Assembly: GCA_003979335.1 (NCBI GenBank)
Contig: RYWC01000050.1
Location: 1 to 5,732 of the forward strand
Direction of reading: 5' to 3'
From: Clostridia bacterium
GTDB taxonomy: Bacteria > Bacillota_A > Clostridia > Christensenellales > Borkfalkiaceae
DNA length: 5,732 nucleotides
Part shown: piece by piece, positions 1 through 5,732 of the stretch
How the letters are laid out: each line of letters starts with the position of its first letter
Position numbering within the stretch: the first letter of the stretch is position 1
Translations under genes and position numbers: made by a program
Notes under the pieces: generated by a model
What the model saw: only the letters and a program-made list of their open reading frames with translations
What the model was told of the DNA's origin: nothing
The model's database searches: none

Positions 1-30
1 ATGCTATATAAATTTATTTTTATCATTTGC
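1..30. other. AT-rich intergenic edge, no feature seen
   Basis: This is a very AT-rich strip beyond the operon terminator. No coding region, ribosome binding site or repeat can be supported in so short a piece. The open frame that begins at base 1 on the plus strand runs antisense into the end of purL and is best treated as a shadow of that gene. Confidence 0.5.
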
Positions 31-65
31 AAAAAGCGGTTCGGTTTTACTGCCGAGCCGCTTTT
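31..65 (-). terminator. Rho-independent terminator after purL, possibly bidirectional
   Basis: An inverted repeat pairs bases 32-44 with 53-65 around an 8-base loop. It contains one internal mismatch (C opposite A on the minus-strand RNA) and is GC-rich in its core, with A-T pairs at its base. On the minus strand the hairpin ends in a run of five T, and its upstream arm starts about 8 bases after the purL stop codon, as expected for the end of this operon. On the plus strand it is also followed by a T-rich stretch (bases 62-78), so it could also stop a convergent transcript entering from the left. No such convergent gene is visible in the window. Confidence 0.85.
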
Positions 66-72
66 ATTTTTC

Positions 73-3000
73 TTATTTAAAATACTTTACGCCGCTTTCG
101 AAAATTTTCATATCAAAGTTGCCGTTGAAGTTTTTATACAGGTTCTCGCCTTTTCTCTCACTGTGCCCCATTTTGCCGAACACGCGTCCGTCAGGCGAAG
201 TAATACCTTCTATAGCCCAACTGCTTCCGTTGGGGTTATAAGGGCTTACCATAGTGGGTTTACCTGCAAGGTCAACATACTGTGTGGCTATTTGACCGTT
301 CCTCTTCATTAATTCAAGTTCTTTTATAGGCGCAACAATCTTTCCCTCGCCGTGTGAAACCGGTACGGAATAAACTTCGCCGACCTTACAAGCCGAAAGC
401 CAAGGACTGAGTGTAGAGGCAACGCGTATATCCGTCATAGTCGAGACATGGCGTGAAATATTATTAAATGTAAGCGTAGGCGAATTATCGGTAAGCGGAC
501 ATACCTTGCCGTAAGGTACAAGCCCGAGTTTTATAAGCGCCTGGAAGCCGTTGCAGATACCGAGCACAAGTCCGTCGCGATTGTTTAAAAGTTCCATTAT
601 CCTTTCTGAAACTGCTGGGTTTTTAAATGTAGTGGCAATAAATTTACCCGAACCGTCCGGTTCGTCGCCGCCGGAAAAGCCTCCGGGGAATGCGATAATA
701 TTAGCCCTGTCAATCGCTTTAATAATTGCCTGAACGCTTTCTTCTATATCGGATGCCGTGCGGTTCTTAATAACTAAAATTTCTGTTTCAGCGCCTGCCA
801 TATTAAAAGCGCGCGCCGTATCGAGTTCGCAATTCGTACCGGGGAATGCAGGTATGAATACTTTGGGTTTTGCCGTTTTTACAGAAATACTGCTATACTT
901 GCCGCCTTTTTTATAATCGCAATTGGGCGCTTTGCCGTCTGCATGCGCAAAAGTGGGGAATACCCCCTCCAGCTTGCCCGTATATGCCGCAAGCGCATCG
1001 GAAACGCTTATTTTTTCTTTACCCAATGCGAAGTGCTTTTTAATCGTTACGCCGAGGTAAATATAATCAAGTTTGCCAAGTACTGAAACGTCGTCAACCG
1101 ATACAATAATATCGCCGTAACCTTCATTAAAAGCTTTTTCTTTACTGCATTCGAATTCAAAGCCCAAGCCGTTGCCGAAACAAGATTTGGCCACTGCCGC
1201 AGCCGCGCCGCCCTTTTCAGTGACAGTAGCAAATCCAATTTGCCCCCCTGATATGCCTGAATTAACAATACTATAAAGTTCTTTCAGCGCATTAAAATCA
1301 GGAATATTATTTCTGTCTTTTGGCACGGGTAAAAGGTATAATTTCTGACCGGGACGCGTAAGCACGTTGTTTATAAGCTTACTTGCTTTGGCAGGCGCAA
1401 GCGCAAACGAAATAAGCGTAGGCGGAACGTCGATATCTTCGAAAGTGCCGCTCATACTGTCTTTTCCGCCTATTGCTCCTAAACCCAGATTAATTTGCGC
1501 GTAAAGCGCGCCGAGCAAAGCGGAAAGCGGTACCCCCCACCTCTTCTTATCGTCCCTCAAACGCATAAAGAATTCTTGCAACGAAAGACGGATGTCTTCC
1601 ATTTTAGCGCCGCTTGCAACAATCTTGGAAACCGACGCAACTATCGAATATATTGCGCCCGTAAAAGGCGAAGACGACATAAGTTCGGGATTGTATCCGT
1701 AAGCCGACACAGTACAGTCGTCAGTTTCGCCGCCCATAAGTTTAGCCGCCATTGAAATTACAGGGGTAAGCTGATTTCTTCCGCCGAAAGGCATATAAAC
1801 CGACTTCGCTCCGATAGTGCTGTCAAAAGTTTCCGCAAGCCCTTTTTTAGAGCAAACGTTGAGTTGAGAAAGCGTATCGGTAAGTTCTGTTTTAAAATTT
1901 GAATAAGCGTGGCTTTCGAAAAAGTCTGTAACTTTCTCGTTTATTTCAGCGTCGGTAACCTGTTTAACGCCGTTCGTATCAAGAAAGTCCCTTGAAATAT
2001 CGACTATTGCTTTGCCGCGGTGAAGCATTTTCATTCTTCTGTCGTCTGTCACCGTAGCGACTTTTGTTGCAGTCAGATTTTCCTGCGCGGCAAGTTCAAT
2101 AAACTTTTCAGCGTCTTTTGCGTCCACTACCACAGCCATTCTTTCCTGTGATTCGGAAATAGCAAGTTCGGTGCCCGAAAGCCCTTCATACTTTTTAGGA
2201 ACCTTATCAAGCTCAATCACAAGCCCGTCCGCAAGTTCGCCTATAGCAACCGAAACGCCGCCGGCCCCGAAATCGTTGCACTTTTTAATCATGGTCGTAG
2301 CGGCTTTATTCAAGAACAGCCTTTGAAGCTTTCTTTCCGTCAAGGCGTTGCCTTTCTGGACTTCTGCGCCGCATGTCTGTACAGATTTTTTGTCGTGTGC
2401 TTTAGAAGACCCTGTCGCACCGCCGCAGCCGTCCCTGCCTGTTTCACCGCCAAGCAGAAGAATTACGTCGCCTTTGCAGGGTTTTGCGCGGTATATCATA
2501 TCAGATTTTGCCCCACCGACGACAAAACCTGTTTCAAGCCTCTTGGCTTTATAACCGGAATGGTATACCTCGTCAACCTGACCGGTCGCAAGCCCTATCT
2601 GATTTCCATACGACGAAAATCCCGCAGCGGCAGTTTTCGTTATAACTCTTTGTGGAAGTTTACCCGGCAACGTAGCGCTTAACGGTTCCGTAGGGTCTGC
2701 ACAGCCCGTTATACGCATTGACTGCAAAACGTAAGTCCTGCCAGAAAGAGGGTCGCGTATAGCGCCCCCGAGGCAGGTAGCCGCGCCGCCGAAAGGTTCA
2801 ATTTCCGTAGGATGATTATGCGTTTCGTTCTTGAACATAACGGTATACTTCTGCTTTTCACCGTCAAGTTCCGCATCTATTTTAATCGAGCAGGCGTTTA
2901 TTTCGTCCGACTCGTCAAGATTGTCAAGTTTACCTTCTTTTTTAAGCTTTTTTACTCCGATAGTCGCTATATCCATTAAGCAGGGATACTTATCTTTTCT

Positions 3001-3774
3001 GTCGGAATAAAGCTCTTTGAACAAATCGTTATACAAATCTAACGCTTTTTTAACGTGGGGGTTGTCGCTGTTTATTTCTATATTTTTAATTTCCGTAGCA
3101 AAAGTTGTATGGCGGCAATGGTCCGACCAATAAGTGTCAATAACCTTTATTTCCGTCTCTGTCGGATTCCTCTTTTCCTTTAAAAAGTAATCGCGCACAA
3201 AAACCAAATCTTCCGCCGACATCGCAAGACCTGTTTTTTTATGATATTCTATTACCTGCGCATCGCTAAAAGAGGTGAAGTTTTCAACTTCCTTTACATC
3301 TTCTGCGCTTATCGCAAGATGAGCAAGAGATGCAGGCTTTTCAAGTGAAACTTCCTCGCTTTCGACAGGGTTAATCAGATGATTTTTAATTTTATTCAAA
3401 GCTTCGCCGTCAACGCCCGAAACAGCGTAAACGCAGGCGCATTTAATCAACGGACGTTCTTTTTGGGTCAGAAGCTGAACGCACTGCGCCGCGCTGTCAG
3501 CCCTCTGGTCGTACTGTCCGTTGAGATAAGCTATTGCAAAAACTTTGTATTCTTCGCCGAATTCAACATTTTCAAAATATACATTGTCAACAGGAGGTTC
3601 CGAAAACACGCAGGGAACCGCCGCCTTAAACTCTTCCTCTGCAAGTCCCTCGACATCGTATCTCAAAAGACGGCGTACGTCTTTTACGTCGATTTTAAGA
3701 AGGTTACGGATATCTTCTTTAACCTTTTCTGCCTGTAAATTATCCTTTTTCTCTACAAAAATTCTGTATATCAT
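73..3774 (-). CDS. purL: Phosphoribosylformylglycinamidine synthase, single-chain (PurL with fused PurQ-type glutaminase)
   Basis: This 1233-residue enzyme catalyses the fourth step of de novo purine synthesis in the cytosol: FGAR + glutamine + ATP gives FGAM + glutamate + ADP + Pi. The layout is that of the clade II (Gram-positive/clostridial) large form, near the family's usual length of about 1240. A PurS-like N-terminal region starts MIYRIFVEKK and covers roughly residues 1-150. A linker follows, then DHCRHTTF at 218-225 and the active-site motif THNHPT at 318-323. The two AIRS-type synthetase halves carry SESQERM at 540-546 and GGKDSMSG at 769-776. A class I glutamine amidotransferase domain spans about 970-1233. 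Its oxyanion-side loop is FPGGFSGGDE at 1029-1038, its nucleophile is Cys1074 in GICNGFQ, and His1204/Glu1206 lie in GHSER. All key residues are present and no frameshift is seen. The ATG follows an AAAGGT ribosome site by 6 bases, and its N-terminus matches the family start. Because glutaminase and synthetase are in one chain, separate purS and purQ genes are not needed. It is the last gene of the operon, 23 bases after purD. Confidence 0.98.
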   Translation of the reverse strand: MIYRIFVEKKDNLQAEKVKEDIRNLLKIDVKDVRRLLRYDVEGLAEEEFKAAVPCVFSEPPVDNVYFENVEFGEEYKVFAIAYLNGQYDQRADSAAQCVQLLTQKERPLIKCACVYAVSGVDGEALNKIKNHLINPVESEEVSLEKPASLAHLAISAEDVKEVENFTSFSDAQVIEYHKKTGLAMSAEDLVFVRDYFLKEKRNPTETEIKVIDTYWSDHCRHTTFATEIKNIEINSDNPHVKKALDLYNDLFKELYSDRKDKYPCLMDIATIGVKKLKKEGKLDNLDESDEINACSIKIDAELDGEKQKYTVMFKNETHNHPTEIEPFGGAATCLGGAIRDPLSGRTYVLQSMRITGCADPTEPLSATLPGKLPQRVITKTAAAGFSSYGNQIGLATGQVDEVYHSGYKAKRLETGFVVGGAKSDMIYRAKPCKGDVILLLGGETGRDGCGGATGSSKAHDKKSVQTCGAEVQKGNALTERKLQRLFLNKAATTMIKKCNDFGAGGVSVAIGELADGLVIELDKVPKKYEGLSGTELAISESQERMAVVVDAKDAEKFIELAAQENLTATKVATVTDDRRMKMLHRGKAIVDISRDFLDTNGVKQVTDAEINEKVTDFFESHAYSNFKTELTDTLSQLNVCSKKGLAETFDSTIGAKSVYMPFGGRNQLTPVISMAAKLMGGETDDCTVSAYGYNPELMSSSPFTGAIYSIVASVSKIVASGAKMEDIRLSLQEFFMRLRDDKKRWGVPLSALLGALYAQINLGLGAIGGKDSMSGTFEDIDVPPTLISFALAPAKASKLINNVLTRPGQKLYLLPVPKDRNNIPDFNALKELYSIVNSGISGGQIGFATVTEKGGAAAAVAKSCFGNGLGFEFECSKEKAFNEGYGDIIVSVDDVSVLGKLDYIYLGVTIKKHFALGKEKISVSDALAAYTGKLEGVFPTFAHADGKAPNCDYKKGGKYSSISVKTAKPKVFIPAFPGTNCELDTARAFNMAGAETEILVIKNRTASDIEESVQAIIKAIDRANIIAFPGGFSGGDEPDGSGKFIATTFKNPAVSERIMELLNNRDGLVLGICNGFQALIKLGLVPYGKVCPLTDNSPTLTFNNISRHVSTMTDIRVASTLSPWLSACKVGEVYSVPVSHGEGKIVAPIKELELMKRNGQIATQYVDLAGKPTMVSPYNPNGSSWAIEGITSPDGRVFGKMGHSERKGENLYKNFNGNFDMKIFESGVKYFK

Positions 3775-3780
3775 ACGTTT

Positions 3781-3786
3781 ACCTTT
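3781..3786 (-). promoter_or_regulatory. Ribosome binding site of purL
   Basis: AAAGGT on the minus strand lies 6 bases before the ATG at 3774, inside the 23-base gap after the purD stop. It fixes the start of purL. The short gap suggests coupled translation with purD on one mRNA. Confidence 0.8.
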
Positions 3787-3797
3787 ATTTTAGAAAA

Positions 3798-5078
3798 TTA
3801 ACCCTGCCTGTATTTTAAGCCTATATCCGTGCGGTAGTGCATATTTTCCCACTTGACGTTTTCAACAGCTTTATACGCCTTTTTTCTTGCTTCGTCAACC
3901 GTTCTGCCTTTGGCTACAACACCTAAAACCCTACCGCCGTTGGTCACAAGTTTACCGTCCTTTACCGCAGTTCCGGCATGAACCAACTGCACGTCTGATA
4001 TGTCGCCGACGGTTATCTCTTTATTTTTAACATAGCTGAGAGGATAACCTCCGCTTGCAAGCACCACGCAGACGCAGGCGCCGTCTTCCCATTCGATATT
4101 GACATCGGAAAGTCTCTCGTCGGTGACAGCCTCGAAAATTTCCATCAGGTCGGTCTTTAACATCGGAAGAACAACCTGTGTTTCAGGGTCGCCGAACCTT
4201 GAATTGTACTCAATAACTTTCATTCCCTTATCGGTACGCATAAGTCCGAAATAGAGGCAGCCTTTAAACGTTCTGCCCTCGGCGTTCATTGCGTTCATTG
4301 TAGGAATCATAATAGTTTCAAGGACTTCCTTTTCAAGCTCTTCAGTCCAGAAAGGGCAGGGCGAAAAGGTACCCATACCGCCCGTGTTCAAGCCTTTATC
4401 CTTGTCGTTTGCGCGCTTATGGTCGCAGGAAGTTATCATAGGTAAGATAGTTTTTCCGTCTGTAAAAGCAAGCACGGAAACTTCTTCCCCCGGTGTATAT
4501 TTTAAACCTTTAAGACATTCTTCTATTACAACGACATTACCTGCGGAACCGAAAGATTTATCAAGCATAATTTCTTTTAAACCTTCTTCCGCGTGTTTTA
4601 AATCGTCACAGACGAGAACGCCTTTACCTAACGCCAACCCATCGGCTTTTAAAACTATCGGAGCGCCTTTGCGGCGGATATATTCAAGCGCTTTATCATA
4701 ATCGCTGAAAGTTTCCGCCTCCGCCGTAGGTATGCCGTATTTCTGCATTAAATTTTTAGAAAAAGCTTTACTGGCCTCGATTATCGCGGCATTTTTACGA
4801 GGGCCGAAACAACGTTTGCCCATATTTTCAAGCTCATCAACAAGCCCCAAAGCAAGCGGGTCGTCGGGAGCCACGACATAATAATCGATTTCAGGATGCT
4901 CAGCGGCAAATTTTTTCACAGCCTCAACATTCATATAATCAACGTCGACGTTTTCGGCTATCTGCGCGGTCCCTGCGTTTCCTTTCATACAATACAGTTT
5001 ACCTACTTTTTTGCTTTTTTTAAGCGCAAGCAGTATAGCGTGCTCTCTGCCGCCGCTGCCAATGACAAGAACGTTCAT
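3798..5078 (-). CDS. purD: Phosphoribosylamine--glycine ligase (GAR synthetase)
   Basis: This 426-residue cytosolic ATP-grasp enzyme performs the second step of purine synthesis: 5-phosphoribosylamine + glycine + ATP gives GAR + ADP + Pi. The order of motifs is that of PurD. The N-terminal nucleotide-like fold begins VLVIGSGGREHAI (3-15), with APDDPL at 70-75 where many PurDs have GPEAPL. The ATP-grasp part has KADGLALGKGV at 144-154, NTGGMGTFSP at 231-240 and the metal/ATP-binding stretch EYNSRFGDPETQ at 290-301. The C-terminal domain covers about 330-426 and ends near the family's YR-DIG motif (415-420). Length is normal for the family. A short extra segment near residues 190-197, before EEVSVLAF, looks longer than the form I know from many PurDs. 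The start is the ATG at 5078, 7 bases after AAGGAA. It lies 42 bases after the rubrerythrin gene and 23 bases before purL, in the same direction as both. Confidence 0.98.
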   Translation of the reverse strand: MNVLVIGSGGREHAILLALKKSKKVGKLYCMKGNAGTAQIAENVDVDYMNVEAVKKFAAEHPEIDYYVVAPDDPLALGLVDELENMGKRCFGPRKNAAIIEASKAFSKNLMQKYGIPTAEAETFSDYDKALEYIRRKGAPIVLKADGLALGKGVLVCDDLKHAEEGLKEIMLDKSFGSAGNVVVIEECLKGLKYTPGEEVSVLAFTDGKTILPMITSCDHKRANDKDKGLNTGGMGTFSPCPFWTEELEKEVLETIMIPTMNAMNAEGRTFKGCLYFGLMRTDKGMKVIEYNSRFGDPETQVVLPMLKTDLMEIFEAVTDERLSDVNIEWEDGACVCVVLASGGYPLSYVKNKEITVGDISDVQLVHAGTAVKDGKLVTNGGRVLGVVAKGRTVDEARKKAYKAVENVKWENMHYRTDIGLKYRQG

Positions 5079-5085
5079 AACAGTT

Positions 5086-5091
5086 TTCCTT
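5086..5091 (-). promoter_or_regulatory. Ribosome binding site of purD
   Basis: AAGGAA on the minus strand lies 7 bases before the ATG at 5078. It fixes the PurD start, whose N-terminus (MNVLVIGSGGREHA) matches the family. The rest of the 42-base gap after the rubrerythrin stop is AT-rich, with no hairpin strong enough to be a terminator. Confidence 0.8.
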
Positions 5092-5120
5092 AAAGTAAAA
5101 TATGTTTTTGCGATTGAAAA

Positions 5121-5657
5121 TCAATAATTTTCTGCGCTGATTTCAAAATAGCTTTGAGGGTGCGCGCATGTAGGGCATACCTCAGGCGCTTTAGTTCCCA
5201 CAACGATATGTCCGCAGTTGCGGCATTCCCACACCTTTACTTCGCTCTTTTCAAAAACCGAAGCCGTTTCAATATTTTTCAACAGCGCACGATAGCGTTC
5301 TTCGTGGTGTTTTTCGATAGCCGCCACAAGACGGAACTTTACAGCAAGGTCGCTAAACCCCTCTTCTTCCGCAGTTTTAGCGAATTCTTCGTACATATCC
5401 GTCCATTCGCAGTTTTCACCGTCCGCCGCAGCTTTAAGATTTTCAACAGTGTTGCCTATTCCCTGCAATTCTTTAAGCCACATCTTTGCATGTTCTTTCT
5501 CGTTTTCCGCCGTTTTCAAAAACAGTGCGGAAATCTGCTCAAATCCCTCTTTTTTTGCAACCGAAGAAAAATATGTATATTTGTTCCTTGCCTGTGATTC
5601 GCATGCAAAAGCCGCCTGCAGGTTCTTTTCCGTCTTTGTTCCCTTATACTTATTCAT
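5121..5657 (-). CDS. rbr: Rubrerythrin (classical, diiron domain plus C-terminal rubredoxin)
   Basis: This 178-residue cytosolic protein belongs to a family that reduces hydrogen peroxide to water with electrons from NAD(P)H via rubredoxin or similar carriers, protecting anaerobes from oxygen. The N-terminal four-helix ferritin-like domain (about 1-130) has every expected diiron ligand: Glu20 in FACESQARN, Glu53 and His56 in ENEKEH, Glu81 and Glu84 in GENCEW, and Glu115 and His118 in IEKHHEERY. The C-terminal rubredoxin domain has its four iron cysteines in two CxxC pairs, Cys145/Cys148 and Cys161/Cys164, with the same 13-residue spacing between pairs as Desulfovibrio rubrerythrin. It is somewhat shorter than that protein (about 191 residues), mainly in the loop between helices 2 and 3. 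No signal peptide is seen. The ATG follows AGAGGT by 6 bases. It sits 20 bases after purH and 42 bases before purD on the same strand, so it is probably co-transcribed with the purine genes. The gene symbol follows common usage; the specific electron donor cannot be told. Confidence 0.96.
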   Translation of the reverse strand: MNKYKGTKTEKNLQAAFACESQARNKYTYFSSVAKKEGFEQISALFLKTAENEKEHAKMWLKELQGIGNTVENLKAAADGENCEWTDMYEEFAKTAEEEGFSDLAVKFRLVAAIEKHHEERYRALLKNIETASVFEKSEVKVWECRNCGHIVVGTKAPEVCPTCAHPQSYFEISAENY

Positions 5658-5663
5658 AAAATT

Positions 5664-5669
5664 ACCTCT
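5664..5669 (-). promoter_or_regulatory. Ribosome binding site of rubrerythrin
   Basis: AGAGGT on the minus strand is preceded by A-rich bases and lies 6 bases before the ATG at 5657. It falls within the 20-base gap after the purH stop, leaving almost no room for an independent promoter and leader between the two genes. Confidence 0.8.
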
Positions 5670-5677
5670 TTTAATTA

Positions 5678-5732
5678 TTAATGCTTAAAATGACGGTCGC
5701 CGACAAACACCATTGCTATACCTGCCGCATTG
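5678..5732 (-). CDS. purH: Bifunctional AICAR transformylase/IMP cyclohydrolase, C-terminal end only
   Basis: Only the last 17 complete codons and the stop are inside the window; the gene continues past the right edge. The reading is [17 protein letters not shown] followed by TAA at 5680-5678. This agrees with the strongly conserved PurH C-terminus (an aliphatic -MVF/-MIF stretch, then RHF-R/K-H at the very end; E. coli ends in RHFRH). PurH carries out the last two steps of the pathway: AICAR + 10-formyl-THF to FAICAR, then ring closure to IMP. The end shown belongs to the transformylase domain. Its stop lies 20 bases before the rubrerythrin ATG, in the same direction. The identification rests on a short tail, supported by the neighbouring purD and purL. 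Confidence 0.88.
   Translation of the reverse strand, partial: NAAGIAMVFVGDRHFKH

Noticed and set aside
1..312. 103-codon plus-strand frame starting at the first base
   Set aside because: It runs through the terminator hairpin and then antisense through the conserved PurL glutaminase C-terminus. No independent evidence supports it as a gene.
2323..2682. 119-codon plus-strand open frame (and an overlapping 68-codon frame) inside purL
   Set aside because: It is antisense to the conserved synthetase region of PurL. Its composition mirrors the PurL codons and no known motif is seen. The similar plus-strand frames at 1495-1755, 3379-3738 and 4384-4701 were rejected for the same reason.
5079..5120. 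Possible internal promoter before purD (TTGATT, 16-base spacer, TATTTT on the minus strand)
   Set aside because: Each hexamer matches the consensus at only four of six positions. The predicted start would fall on the purD ribosome site. In AT-rich spacer DNA this level of match is expected by chance.
5116..5130. Small inverted repeat around the rubrerythrin stop codon
   Set aside because: The stem is only four A/T-rich pairs (TTGA/TCAA) and no T-run follows, so it is too weak to act as a terminator.
5154..5597. 147-codon open frame on the plus strand opposite the rubrerythrin gene
   Set aside because: It lies wholly antisense to a gene with a complete set of family residues, has no ribosome site that I can see, and its translation is a Phe/Arg-rich low-quality sequence typical of shadow frames.
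5671..5703. Possible internal promoter before the rubrerythrin gene, using TTGTCG within the end of purH and TAATAA in the gap
   Set aside because: The spacing is about 20 bases, the hexamers are weak, and the start point would lie at or beyond the ribosome site.

Overview
The whole window reads on the minus strand as the downstream end of a de novo purine biosynthesis operon. In transcription order, from right to left on the given strand, it holds the last residues of purH, a classical rubrerythrin gene, purD, and a large single-chain purL. A hairpin terminator lies just after the purL stop. Gaps between genes are about 20, 42 and 23 bases. Each complete gene has its own purine-rich ribosome binding site 6-7 bases before an ATG. 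I see no terminator and no convincing promoter between the genes, so one transcript is the simplest reading.

The organism is most likely an anaerobic member of the Clostridia (Bacillota), possibly an uncultured gut lineage. The grounds are the clade II (Gram-positive/clostridial type) single-chain PurL, PurD wording of the kind I recall from clostridial proteins (APDDPL, FGPRKNAAIIE), a rubrerythrin close to clostridial forms, strong Shine-Dalgarno sites and AT-rich spacers. Genus and species cannot be given from this window.

The pur enzymes cover three parts of the pathway. PurD makes GAR from phosphoribosylamine and glycine. PurL converts FGAR to FGAM using glutamine and ATP. PurH performs the last two steps, AICAR to FAICAR to IMP. 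The early and middle genes (purF, purN, purM, purE, purC) and the operon promoter or riboswitch are not in the window and would be expected upstream, beyond the right edge.

The one feature that does not follow from the pathway is the rubrerythrin gene between purH and purD. It is an intact peroxide-reducing diiron/rubredoxin protein with all expected metal ligands. Its position suggests co-expression of oxidative-stress protection with purine synthesis. The rest looks ordinary and intact. I found no CRISPR array, mobile element, tRNA, rRNA or undescribed multigene system.
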